A stretch of DNA of 64,000 nucleotides, from NCBI GenBank assembly GCA_963978545.1, contig OZ021727.1:19933943-19997942 (forward strand). The letters run 5' to 3'. Shown here piece after piece: positions 43,193 through 54,767 of this stretch. How positions within the stretch are numbered: the first letter of the stretch is position 1; each line of letters opens with the position of its first letter. The notes under the pieces were generated by a model. That model saw only the letters and a program-made list of their open reading frames with translations, was not told where the DNA came from and searched no databases. The position numbers were made by a program, and so were the translations under genes. Source of the DNA: Linyphia triangularis (taxonomy: Eukaryota; Arthropoda; Arachnida; Araneae; Linyphiidae).

Positions 43193-43448
43193 TGTTCTTA
43201 ATCGTAAATAAACTCTTAAATTATCCAGGATGATGTTGTGTGTCGTATGGGTTCAACGGTACCAAACACGTAAAAATGAAACATATATTTATTATTGGGT
43301 AACACCGTAAAGAACGGAGCGCCTAGACGCGCGTCCGATCTATTTTAATTACGTATACAGAGAGAGAGTTACATGGGAGGGGAAGGGGTTTTATCTTCTT
43401 CCCACGCATGCGCGCAGGCAGCAGAACACTTATTCGTAATTCCCAACA
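43193..43448 (-). repeat. BEL 5' LTR
   Basis: 256 bp with ends TGTT...AACA, almost identical to the copy at 37229-37486. The element promoter lies here on the minus strand. Confidence 0.94.
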
Positions 43449-43470
43449 GTAGCATCGCCTTTCCAATAAC

Positions 43471-43906
43471 TGTTAGAACTCTGTTTTGCTTACCGGGAGG
43501 ACTTTGTGGATACTGATTTTTTTCCTTCGAAGAGAATTTTGAAAGTACCTTTTTTTTTTATGATGTTGCAAGTACGGAATATGCAAATCTTATAATAGGA
43601 GAAAGTATAAAAACAGTTTGTATAGACAGGAACTCTCTCTTTTCCATCAGCCAGCGCTGGGAGCAGAGCTTTCTTTACAAAAGTGACGAGTCGCCTTTTC
43701 TTTTCGATCTAATTTTTTTATTTCGTTTAGTTAATGACATTAAAAATGTTATTTGTTAAAATAAATCGTTGAGCTGTTATTTTAAAAGTCTGTGTTTCTC
43801 TTCCTAATATTTAAGAGACAAAAGTATAAAAGAATGGCTAGTGAGATATCCGCACTGGTGACTTTTTGTGGTGTCGTAAGAGGCACACTCTCCCACCTAC
43901 CCCTCA
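43471..43906 (+). repeat. probable LTR of a second gypsy-type element
   Basis: The segment starts about TGTTAGAACTCTG and ends CCCCTCA, just before a tRNA-primer sequence at 43908. It has a TATA-like 'gtataaaaacag' near 43608. The left boundary is a guess. It starts 22 bp after the BEL LTR. Confidence 0.5.
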
Positions 43907-43907
43907 G

Positions 43908-43925
43908 TGGTGACCCGGACGCGGG
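43908..43925 (+). promoter_or_regulatory. primer-binding site of the second gypsy-type element
   Basis: TGGTGACCCGGACGCGGG closely resembles the Trp-tRNA primer-binding site (TGGTGACCCCGACGTG) known for the CsRn1/Kabuki group of Ty3/gypsy elements. Confidence 0.6.
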
Positions 43926-44269
43926 TTTTGGAATCCAACTCTTGATGATGACAGAAGCGGAACATCAACGACAAGCAACGTTTTCAGTGGCCAACGTATA
44001 CTTCCGGTAAGTGAGATTTAAGTAGTTTTAACTCGAGACCAGAATTATTATTCTTTTTTTTTCTTCTTTTTTCTATTTTCGAATCAGGATTTTGAATTCG
44101 GTTGTTTTTAATTTGAATTTAAACATTCAATTACTGCCAATGTGTTTGTATTGCTTGCTATTTTTTTAATATTCAACCAAAATTTGAATATTTATCTTGC
44201 ATTGAAATAGCCACGGGAGGTGAATTCTCTAGCGATTTAACAAATAGGTCTACACCTGAACTAGCACGA

Positions 44270-45170
44270 GCGACTTTTAGGAGCACCAATGTTTTGGAAA
44301 GCTAATGCTAAACTATGGTTTTACCAGGTAAAGTGTCACAAATCATAACCGCAGGTATCAGTTCAGAGGATATAAAATTTCATTCAGTGGTGGCAGCAGT
44401 AAATACTGAATTCCTAACGTTAGTTGGTGATCTGGTTGGAAGTCCACTCGCTGAGGATAAATATAATAAACTTAAAGATCAGATTATTAAACAGTTTTCT
44501 CAGAGTGAATCGGTTCGTATAAGGAAATTACAGCAGGAGATCCAGTTGGGTGATAAGAAACCATCCCAGTTGCCTAGGGAAATGCGGGATCTTGCCTCTG
44601 ATCGTCTTGCTGACGATACAATTTTGGCTCAGTTGTGGATGCAACGGTTGCCTAAACTGTCCAGCAGATCTTACCCGTTAGTACAGGGTCACTAAAAACT
44701 TTGACGGTAATTGCAGACAAAATTGCGGAAGTGTCCGGCATGTCTACTATGGTTTCTGAGGTTCATAGTAATCCTATATGCTCCTTGGAATCTCTTCAAA
44801 GACAAATATCTACTCTACAGGGAACTATAGAAAGTTTATCTCGGGAGCGGGTACGTAAACCTTATTCCGGTAATAGGCCGAATTGCCGAAAACATAAATT
44901 GCGATCACCAAGTGTTTCTAAACGGTATCCTCTATGTTGATATCACTTACGTTTTGCGGACAAGGCTCGTAATTGTAATCCTCAATGCACTTTTAAGGAA
45001 GGTCCACATTTTCAGGAAAACTAGCTAGCTCATCAGTGATGGTGACCGCCGATGATAACCAGCAGATGAGTCGTCTTTTTGCTTACGATAAGAGGACAGG
45101 TAAGCGGTTTTTAATTGACAGAGGTGCTTGTGTATCGGTCAACCAGAGAGCATTCACAAAGGGCTGTTCT
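44270..45170 (+). pseudogene. gag and protease remnant of a CsRn1-like gypsy element
   Basis: The family gag pattern is seen as 'FWKANAKLWFYQV' (about 44290), then, after a frame change, 'ITAGISSEDIKFHSVVAAV', 'LAEDKYNKLKDQII', 'LQQEIQLGDKKPSQLPREMR' and 'ILAQLWMQRLP'. A second block (44701-44940) has 'VIADKIAEVS' and a coiled 'LQRQISTLQGTIESL'. A Cys/His segment around 44940-45020 looks like a worn zinc knuckle. The protease start appears as 'LFAYDKRTGKRFLIDRGACVSV' (45068-45140), with Arg in place of Thr or Ser of the D-T/S-G motif. Stops and frame changes separate the blocks. RT and integrase are absent. Confidence 0.85.
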
Positions 45171-45326
45171 AAAAATGAGGACATTTGCCTGTACGCAGTA
45201 ACACACACTCTCACCTACTCCTCAAGCGCTTTTATAAATATAAATTCTTTGTTACAAAGTTGTTTTAAACATATTAAGTATTTGTACGTAGAAAGCTTTT
45301 ACCAGGAGTCGCAGTGTGTTTTTGAA

Positions 45327-45855
45327 AAATATAGATAGGAATTTTAGGAATAATTCCAAAAATTTCAGTAACATTTTAGGGATCATTTTTAAAATATTAG
45401 GGAGCATTTTTAAAATATTAGGGATAATTTTTTAAATTTTGGGGAAAATTCATAAAATTTAAGGGAAATTTCAAAAATATTTAGAGACATTTCTTTTGAA
45501 ACGGACCTAGGCTCCTGACACAAGCATATTTCTTCCAGAGATTGTTTTGATATCGGCCAAAAACTGGCAATTTTTTTTTTTTTTTTTAAATAGTACTTCA
45601 ATAAACTTTTCATCAAAATAAGTTATGCAAATAAACATTCATGCTATTTTGACCAAACATGAGAATTTAATTAAATCCAATTTTCTTGCCTGGAGGAAAA
45701 TCGGTGTTTTTTCGTGAGTTTTGAAATAAAATCGGCGAATTTCTGGTTTATTTAAAAAAAAATTTAGGAATTATAGAAAAATTAAAGTACAATTTTAGGA
45801 ACTTCAAGGAAAAACAAAATTTTAAGGAATTTTAGGACGAATCCGACACCTGTTT
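45327..45855. repeat. dispersed repeat R5, copy 2
   Basis: It follows the gypsy remnant and matches 4820-5250 in phrase order ('cctaggctcctgacacaagc', 'gaggaaaatcggtgtttttt', 'aaagtacaattttagga', 'ggaattttaggacgaat'). The left part repeats 'ttagggatca.tttttaaaat'. No coding potential. Confidence 0.55.
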
Positions 45856-46500
45856 TACGTTAATAAAATTTTTATCTGCACATAAATGCCTGATATAGTC
45901 AAAATGTTAAAATATAATCAGCTTGACTATGATTACTAGTAATCCTAAAGAAGTCTGCAAGTTTTGGTGTGTCATCAAACTTCCTTCTGATTGTTTTTTC
46001 AAAGAAATAATTATTAAAGAATATTCTTATCAGGATGGAAAAGGCATTTTAGTAACATGGAATGTCACAATCCATCTTGTTTAATAGTTATTAAACCAAG
46101 GAACAAAAAACTCATTTTTATTGATTAGAAATGTATTGGATAACCATTGTTTGTAGCCATGCATAACTCAATTGGTGTAATGTGAAGAGATTTCACCAAA
46201 TTCAGTACTTAACAGTGGTGCTTTTGTATTTTAAATCTGATGATTTGGCAAATTCAAACATAGATAATAAGAAAAAAAAGTTGCAAGGAAACGAACTAAA
46301 AATTGTAAAAAAAATGGAGTTAAAAAAAATAAGAAAGTTAAACTGATTTAGTAATAAAGCGTTTGTAATAAAGAGTTAAAAAAATAAATTTTATTCCAAA
46401 GTCAGATTTATGAAACATGAACTAACTTAATACAAAAAACTGCAATATAGTCATTGAAATATATTGCGGGCAACTTATGAAAAAATAATTCAAAGAGTTC
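45856..46500. other. unassigned AT-rich DNA
   Basis: No repeat or gene recognised. Confidence 0.4.
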
Positions 46501-46504
46501 TTAA

Positions 46505-46887
46505 ACAGGGTTCCCACTCAAATCACAGAATGGAAATTAATGACTTTTCAATGATTTTTAAGGACCTGATTAATGTTTTTAAGGACCTTTGAAAATTTGT
46601 TTTCAGGCATCATGTCTATATTTAAAATTTTAATAAAGTATATTCTACCAAAAGAGTTACAAGTTGGTGGATGCGTAATACAAATACGTCGGAAAATCCC
46701 GATACGTTGCAGATAAGTGGCGGTCACGCGGAGATAGCAAGTCCGAGTTGAATTTTTATAAATTTTGCATTTGGACATCTGCAAAAATTAAGGAATTTTA
46801 ATGACCTCTAAGCATTTTCAAGGCCTTGAAAACAAGTTCAAAATTATTAAGCGCTTTTAATGACTTTCAATGACCGTGGGAACCCTG
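46505..46887. mobile_element. TTAA-flanked MITE with CAGGGTTCCCAC ends
   Basis: The left end reads ACAGGGTTCCCACTCA and the right end, inverted, reads CAGGGTTCCCACGGTCA. TTAA flanks both (46501-46504, 46888-46891), the piggyBac target. The interior holds inverted 'aaggacct..gaaaa' phrases. A related fragment with the same right end lies at 61905-62163. A piggyBac-type origin is suggested by TTAA only. Confidence 0.6.
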
Positions 46888-49800
46888 TTAAAGGAACTTC
46901 TAATTACATGTGGTGTATCTTGTGCGTTAATTCGATTCTAACTTCTTAAATTCGTATTTCATATTTGAAGTACACATTTTTTTAGTTTAATTCATAGCAA
47001 TTAATATTTTGTAAATTGGCAGGTTTTGGTGGACAAGGAAAATAAGTGATGTATTGATTTATCGCTATTCAATTGGTGGTATGATGATGGTTTTAATGAT
47101 GATCCATTTTCAACCGTAATTGGTCAATTTCCCCGACACTGGTTTACACTTTTCTGATTTCTATCATAGAATCTAGTTTTTCTTTAGATTTGTGCCCTAG
47201 GTGGAAAACATAAAACTGCACTGCCCCACCTTAAAGTTATCCAGCAGAAAGTTACATTTACAAAAAACTTACAGTAAGTCGTCACCCTCATAATCCAGGT
47301 CTAGTTTAAACGTATCTATTTATTTGTTTCGATTTGAAATGAACAAGGCATTTAATTATAATATCCCATAAAACAAATTTTAAATATTCTGTATCGTTTT
47401 TCCGCTAACTTTTCTTTATCAGAAGAGGGTTTTGTGCTTTATGTTTTTTGCAATTTACCTTCACCTGTCTTCAAAGCTATAAATAATTAGCTCTTCAATT
47501 TTGTAGAAGTACTCGGTGACCCTTTCAAAAGCTTTCCTTCAATGCAGCAAAATAACATTGTTAACCGTGTTCGGCTATTTATTTTAAAAACGGGTTAAAA
47601 AGTCCTTCGCCAATGTCCTCAGCTTATATAACATACATCGAAAACAAGTACTTTCTCCTTTTTTAATTGCAACCTATCTATTATTTTAGACTGATTAGGT
47701 GAACAAAACGTGTAATTTTCTATACCGAGTGACCCATTTCCTTGCAGACAGTCACAATTACTTATCAATACCTGTGAGGTATTTTATACGCATTTTAGAA
47801 ATAATTTGTTAGACAAATACCTGTATGATGTTTAAATAAACGACAGGCAATAAATAATAACTTGATCATGATAAGTGATTAGTATAAGCGCTTGACCTTC
47901 AATTTCTTCCGATTTCCATACTAATTACCAAGTTTACGCTCACAGTTATTCTAACATGCAATTTGTGCATACACATTGTATCTGAGGACGACAGGAGCAC
48001 CACGGGGAGACTAATAATTAAATGCAACTAAGAAATAAATATCCCTAATTAATTGTTAATTACGGCCATAATTTTCATCGAAATATAAAACCAGTAACTA
48101 AGCCGTCATGGAGCGCATTTGACAAAAATCGGACTCGGCACAGCGAAGTGCAATTCATGTTTCCTTAAATTATTGCTTAAGTGATTCTGACATCTTAATA
48201 ACAGTCCTCCACTTGTTAAATGAATTATAGAGATTTTATACTTGCGACACAGAATATGAAATGCTGACAAAATCTGAATTTATTATAACAACACTGGTGC
48301 CAGATGTTATAAGATATTGGTTTTTGAAGCTCAGCTACACGAGCTTTCGCCTTGGGGTGCCTATATCTTGTAGATTTTCATGTTTTATTAATGCATTCCA
48401 AGAATGTACGATGCCTTGCAGTAACTTGGATGGTAAACGCGAAGGCCGTATAATATCTAGGAAACGGGTCACAACCCATCCTCGCTAAAAAGAGGTTGGG
48501 GCCTTTTCATACAGAAAATTACCGGTAACGAACACATAGGGATTTTTAAGGTTAGAAGTGCTTTTCTTACCACAGATTAGGCCACTAAAGATACACCTTT
48601 ACACACAAAGAGTTTGAAAAAATTGACTTTTAGTAAATGGTCTTCATCAATGAGCAAGCCACCCAAGAGTCTGAATCTAAATTGCCTTTTCAGAAACACG
48701 TTGAGCGCCTTGTCAGCCATCGGTGGCTGACAGTATAAAATATTATATAAAACTAGATAATTTACATTGTCTTAAGTAATTACGGAAAATGTATTTAAAA
48801 TATACTTAATTTTTATTTATTACAGGATTATATCATTGAGACCTTTTAATGCATTGTATTGAAACACTGTAACCATAAAAACGGTTGTCCCTTTGAGATA
48901 TCACAAACTCGTTTAGTCATTTTTTGGCCGTTGATCTACTATATTGTGTCACATTTTTTTCATTACATATTGCTTTGTCGTAAAAGGAACCGCGAGCCGA
49001 AAGATAAACACGACAAACGAGACTTTTGGCGCATAAAGTGTTGAATTAATGTCTATAACCATTTCATTCGAAACGTTAATATCTTCTACTGCGATAAGAA
49101 CAAATAGCCATAGTATATTTACAAAGCTGTATCGATTAATTTTCAATCTGTTAGTAGTGCGCTTCGCATAGCTACACCGCAATACCAACGCTTCTAAGCA
49201 GCGCGCATGGCCTGATGGGGATGTCCTTACGAATTCGCTTGGAGCTCAGCGTGTTAAGAAATTCACCCCAGAGAGATTTTGAGAGTCTTGCTGCTATAAA
49301 AATTATCTTCCCACCAAGGAAACCACCAATGACCCTTAAATTCTGACTTTATAAAATACAGACATTTCCTCAAACAAGTCATCAAAGACTCTGACAGACT
49401 GAAATGTGATTCTTTAGCTGAATTAGAGATTCTATAGAAAAAACATCTCGTTAAAAAAATCTTCCAAACTCATCTATTAAATATATACGGGCACATAGTC
49501 CACAATTTTACTTTACCGAAAATACTAACTTTTACTATTCAATATTAATGTTAAGTTGGTTAACTGCGTATTATCTTGAATTGGTGTTAACACAGTCTGC
49601 CATTGACCTGTATCAGAATATTTTCGGGCTTTCCTCGATAAACTGTTAAGCACCAAAATCTTTACTGCATTATTAGCGAGATATTTTCAAGGGATTCTTT
49701 CCTTTATATTTCAACCACCACTACTCGTTAAGCCCCGAGAGTTACCGCACAATTATCATTGGTTATCCTTGCAGGATAAGATCGAACGACGATTTCAGAA

Positions 49801-50690
49801 TGCGTCCTGGTATACAAAAATATCATGTAGTACTCAATAGGAAAGTACTCGGGTTTAACTTTTCATCGATTCACACATTTCGCATATTTCTCGGAAGATT
49901 TCTTTTTCCTAGAAAAGGACTTCACAAAAAGAACAAACTTCATGCATAGATCTGTACAGTGTCATTCAACAAAAACACTCCCAATGCAAGCGCTACTCTG
50001 CTTCTAAGAAATCATTCGTCATTTTATTTTGTTCTCTTTTGCTCGTTCAGCACGCTAAATGATTTGTTTTAAATGCTGCAGTAGTACAACAAATATTCAA
50101 TACGATTCAACCGGTTAGCAACCGTAAGTAAACAACAAATCAAAACCGATTTCTTTAACACCAAGTACTATCTATTCTGGGAAGCATGAGTAAGAGAATT
50201 ATATTGATATTGCCATACAGATAAATTACAGTAACGTGTCAATGAAAATTTAATAAAATACATGGCTTTTTTTTATTTTTTGATGAATAAGAAATAGTAA
50301 AATTTGAAACATTTATTTCCTATTTAAAACATGGTAATTAATGTATTTAATGTTGCAAATATAGTAATTTATTGCTTACATAAATTATAAGAACTCAAAA
50401 ATTAAATTTGCTAACTTAATTACTTTGACACCATAATAAAATTTAACAAATAACATTACAACAACTGGCTCTATTTTATGGAATCGGATTATGATTTTTT
50501 GCAGTTGGTCGAGCATCTTATAAATTTACATATTTTATCTAAATTCCCTAAATAAAAAAAATACATCACACGGCAACCTTTTTCAGACATCCGTGTTTTA
50601 GGTGTAAAAATATATCGATGAAAATGTTTGTATTTGCTCGAAACAATTGAAAAATCCAACACTCAATTCAGGATCCGATAAAAACATTAT
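46888..50690. other. longest stretch without recognised elements
   Basis: About 3.8 kb of AT-rich, unrepeated DNA. The portion 47860-48180 is of higher complexity, with ATTA/TAAT cores such as 'ctaattaattgttaattacg', and could be conserved non-coding sequence. Open frames at 48261 and 48949 have no known motif and no coding context. If a host gene spans this window, this is the likeliest intron or intergenic part. Confidence 0.4.
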
Positions 50691-50697
50691 CGTCTCA

Positions 50698-50772
50698 GTT
50701 GATAGTCCGAGAGGCGACTGCAATTTTTGGACCCCATCGAACATCATTCTGAATTTTTTATGAACATTGGAC
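50698..50772. mobile_element. FB-A terminal fragment
   Basis: 'gtccgagaggcgactgcaat' to 'attttttatgaacattgga' matches only the outer 75 bp of the FB-A foldback. The rest is missing. Confidence 0.75.
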
Positions 50773-51520
50773 ACAAAAGACTGTTTTCCAGAACGAAAAA
50801 ATACATCAATATGGAATACGTACAAAAAAAAAAAAAAAAATCTCTTAAGAGGGTATGGGACTCAAATTTCTAAAATCTTTATTTTTCGAATTATTTTTCT
50901 GAATTTTTTTTATATAGTAATGTATGATGATTGGAAACTTAAAAAAAACTATTTTAAATTTTCAAATTTAAAAAATGTATATTTTTTTTTAAATGAAAAT
51001 CTTCTAAATTTTGATATTTCCTAAATTTTGATATTTCCTAAATTTGATACATCTAGAACACTTTTTGAAAAATCACTTAATTTTTGCATAAAATTACTTC
51101 TTATAATTCAAATCAAACATTATCTTCATGATTTTTCAATAAAGTATTTAGAAAAAAATATTTTGTGCAAAAACTGCATAAAATCCATAGTATGTTAAGA
51201 TCCAAAAACTTTAAAAAAAAAGTTCAATAAAAAAAAACATAATTCCTGAATACAAATTAAAGAAATATATATGAAAATAATTGTGGAAAGTTTCATAGAT
51301 TTATAAAAAATAGTTTTTAAGTTATATCAATTTAAAAAAAAGGACAAAAAGCTATCACCGAGAAAAGTAGTTTCAAAGTTTCAAGATAGCATGTCTGAGA
51401 TAAAGTTGTCATGTAAAAAAAACTTAAATATTTTACATTTTATTAAAAAATATTTGTATTATTTTTCATAATTTTTTTTTTCTGAGAATTTAAAAAATTT
51501 TGTGTTTCAGACCCTTTTAA
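50773..51520. other. low-complexity AT-rich DNA
   Basis: Long A/T runs; no gene. Some wording at 51300-51400 is loosely echoed at 52620-52720 but is too degenerate to call. Confidence 0.4.
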
Positions 51521-51522
51521 TA

Positions 51523-52181
51523 GACTGAGAGGCGACACCAATTTTTGGACCCCATTGAACATCATTCTAAATTTTTTATAGAAATTAGAGAAAAGTGAGT
51601 AGATTACGAATCCACTGGTCTGCCGTGACAAAAATGGCCGAAACTGGTCAAAAATCGACTTTTAATAAGTTGAACTAAATCCAATTGCCAAATGAGCCAT
51701 AACTTGCCAAATAAGGAGCATTTTTTATATTTTTATAACCCTCACTCTTTAATTTCCAATTAAGAAGGTTGCAGACGATTAAGATATCTGGCGACGGTCC
51801 TACTTGCATCTATTAAAAGGGAGCCAAGTTGGCAAAAAATATTACGTCACTTATGACGTAACTGATGTCGCCAATTTGGCTTACTTTTAAAAGATATAAG
51901 TTTTCCGAGCCAAAGATCAGAAATCATTTGCGCTTTTTCTCATTGAAAATCAAAATTAAGTGGGTTGCCAGACGAATAAGTTTGTTCTATTTTTGACAAG
52001 TTATGACATATTTGGCAATCGGATTTTAGTTCAACTCATTCCAAGTCGATTATTGATCAGTTTCGGCCATTTTTGCCACGGCAGACCAGTGGATTCCTAA
52101 TCTACTCACTTTTCTCCAATTTCTATAAAAAATTCAGAATGATGTTCGATGGGGTCCAAAAACTGCAGTCACCTCTCGGAC
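51523..52181. mobile_element. foldback element FB-A, copy 2
   Basis: 659 bp, palindromic overall, with ends 'gactgagaggcgac' and, inverted, 'gtccgagaggtgac'. TA flanks both sides (51521-51522, 52182-52183). The centre has 'attacgtcacttatgacgta'. The outer arms contain 'ccactggtctgccgtg' inverted on the other side. Confidence 0.88.
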
Positions 52182-52183
52182 TA

Positions 52184-53345
52184 TAAACAAAACATTAATA
52201 GACTGATATAAACATTGGTACTGCCTAAGGGAAGATGGGACACATTATGCTTTTTATTTCATTTTATCATAATGTAGCTATCATCACAATTGCATACAAA
52301 GTATAATAATATTTTTAAAAATAATATTTAAAATTAAAAAAAAAAAAAATATGCAAAAAGTGACATTTTGTAATATTGATATTTGTCAAAAAAATATTTA
52401 TTGATAAACAAAAATTAGGCATTTTTATAATCGAAAAGATGTATTTAACAAACTGTCTTTACATGATTTTGTTCATCAGAAAATAATTTTTTTTAAAGAT
52501 AACCGGTAAAAAAGTAATAGTTTCCCTATTTAAAATTTTTTTAAACAATTTTTTTTATATGCAACTAATCCCTAAAGGCAATTTAAAGTAATGAGTTTGA
52601 AAATATAATGCAGAAAGTTTAAAACTGTTGCTTGCAATAGATCTGAAAATATATCAATTTAAACTTCATAAAACACGAAAAAAAATCAGTTACGAGAAAA
52701 ATGATTTGAAATTTACAAAATCAAATTCGCTAGATTATTGATGACAAAACTTCATTCGCGTAAAATAATTAGTTTTACTCAACGTAAAAGTATAATTTTG
52801 GTGTCGTTGGATTCGGAATAAATTTTTTTAAAGCAATTTAAAAAATATATATATATTCATGATTATTTCCCCCTAAGGAGGCCATGTGACGTATGCAGCC
52901 CTCAAATTCATTTTTTGCAGTCTCACATTAATTAAAGCATGTAATTAAAAATTATGCATACAAATAGAAATTTTATAAAATGTATTTTATAAAGACCTCG
53001 CGATTGCTTTTAAAATATGATGCAATAAACATGTAAATAGATAATTATATAGAACATACATTTGGAAGTGAATAACTTATATTTTTTTTCAAATTCAGCG
53101 TTTTGTGTATAAAATATTTTGAAAATGTTCACTCTCAATAGGTTATTACCCTAAGGATTACGTTACTACATCGTGAATCTACCTTAAACGCCTGGTTTTA
53201 ATGTATTTAAAAATGGTTTTAATGTAAATGTTGTAATACGTTTTATATTTATATTATAGGTCACAAATTTACATATCTATTATAGTATATTTTCACGTTC
53301 AATTTTCAAATAAGTATAACTCACACAATTTGAAAGATACAGATA
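52184..53345. other. AT-rich DNA without recognised element
   Basis: Low complexity with scattered A/T runs. No gene. Confidence 0.4.
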
Positions 53346-53406
53346 TGCGTTTTTACTTTCAATTACCCATATGTATACATAGGGTAAAGAAAGTATAGTA
53401 TTCGGT

Positions 53407-53437
<31 letters not shown>

Positions 53438-53990
53438 TATTTTGCATTTCTCCACGTTTCGGAACATCCTGATTTCAAAAAAGTGATCTAGAAAAAATGT
53501 ATGTCTGTGGTCAGCACAACTCCCGAACAAATTGACCTATGATGTTCAAATTTGGTGTGCGGGTTGAAAGTGGCACAGGGACCTACCATTAAGGTTTTCG
53601 TCAAAATCGCACATCCGCTTAAGGTAGCTGCCATTGAAAAAATGCCCCATATTATTTCGATCAAAATCGCTGAGGTAATGCCTCTTAAGGTGTTCTAAAC
53701 TTCCCCACCTCTGAAATTCCCGTAAAATTGCTTTAATGGCGTACCAAGTTGAAAAACGAAAGTCTTTATCACAGAGTTTTATTTCCATGAGCAAAATTCA
53801 TCAACGATCGTTTTTTCTTCTCTCATCAGTTTCACTTACAAGAATTAACGAAAAGTACATAGCCAAAATCATCACTTTGATGGAATTTTTTTTTATTTTT
53901 TTATTGTTTTGTTTTAACGATCCTATAGAAGAATTATCGCAAAAAGTATCATCAAACTGGCCATTTTTTCTTAATGAATGATGGAAATAG
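53346..53990 (+). repeat. R1 repeat, copy 5
   Basis: The clearest palindromic head ('ttttactttcaattaccc' to 'gggtaaagaaagtat', 53353-53398) is followed by a poly-A of about 28 bases, then 'tttctccacgtttcggaaca', 'gtgatctagaaaaaatgt', 'tcccgaacaaattgacctat' and 'ttaaggttttcgtcaaaatc'. The 3' end is worn. Confidence 0.8.
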
Positions 53991-54139
53991 AAAAAAAAAC
54001 AGTTTTTTTTATATGGGTCAAAAAATTAGAGTAATCAATTTCATTCAATATGAATTTGAAATGCTGACAAACTATTTTCATACCTGTTAAGCAATAGGTT
54101 GCGACAAATATAAAGCTTGGCGCTGGGAAAATCTTACGT

Positions 54140-54695
54140 TAGTCTTTTGCTGAAAATGGATCGTCTATGTGATATTTCTGAAAAATCTGGAGAGAATCAT
54201 TGGTTAAATCTGGAAAGAAGTAACAATTATCTCGGATCGGATGAATGTTTCACAAGCTACGGTTTCGAAGATTTTAAAGACATATAGAAAAACCGGCCTA
54301 CTAAAAAAATAACCGAAGTAAATGTGGTAGAAAGCTTGTAACAACTGCCAGAGATGAACGCAAATAAAAACGAATCGTCCAAAATAATCGCTTTAAAACT
54401 GTTTTTTTACAACAATAAGTGTTGGAAAGAGTCTGGAGATGTCGTGTTAAAGTCAACTACACTTAGGCGATTGCATATATTTGACTTTCAATCGCGTGTC
54501 CTCGAAGTAAAACCGAAGATGAGCATGAATCAGAGACGACTCTCCTGGTGCAAAGAGAAGCTCATGTGGGGCAACAAGACTGGGAAACTGTTTTATTCAG
54601 AGATGAATCCTTATTTTAAATACCTGTTGACGAAGGAAGTGTTCGGGTTTAGCGTTTAAAACGTGATGCCTTTGATAAATCTTGTTTAAGATCCA
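54140..54695 (+). pseudogene. Tc1-like transposase remnant, plus-strand copy
   Basis: Fragments in changing frames encode a Tc1-family transposase: an N-terminal part (about 54150-54290) with a 'VSQATVSKILK'-like helix-turn-helix stretch, then 'RVLEVKPKMSMNQRRLSWCKEKLMWG' split here as 'KPKMSMNQRRLSW' and 'CKEKLMWGNKTGK' (54520-54590), then a 'FRDESL'-like Asp-containing motif near 54600. The sequence ends abruptly near 54695, where the inverted copy begins. The second and third catalytic acids are missing. Confidence 0.8.
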
Positions 54696-54767
54696 GATGA
54701 GCTTCTCTATGGCCCAAAAGCGTCGTGCAGGTCTCTGCTTCATGTTCATCTTTGGTATTACTTTATA

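Larger units (their letters stand above)
37229..43448 (-). mobile_element. BEL/Pao LTR retrotransposon, nearly intact
   Basis: The element is 6.2 kb and is transcribed leftward: LTR, primer-binding site, one gag-pol frame, polypurine-like tract, LTR. The 258- and 256-bp LTRs (37229-37486, 43193-43448) differ at only about six sites, so the insertion is recent. Coding lesions are one in-frame stop and one single-base frameshift. The immediate flanks ('gaagg' left, 'gtagc' right) are not a perfect duplication, which leaves open recombination between copies. Confidence 0.95.

Noticed and set aside
48261..48488. 75-residue open frame as a host exon
   Set aside because: No splice signals of quality, no recognisable domain, composition like the surroundings.
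51230..52760. Possible direct duplication flanking FB-A copy 2
   Set aside because: Similarity is limited to AT-rich wording and could not be separated from low complexity.
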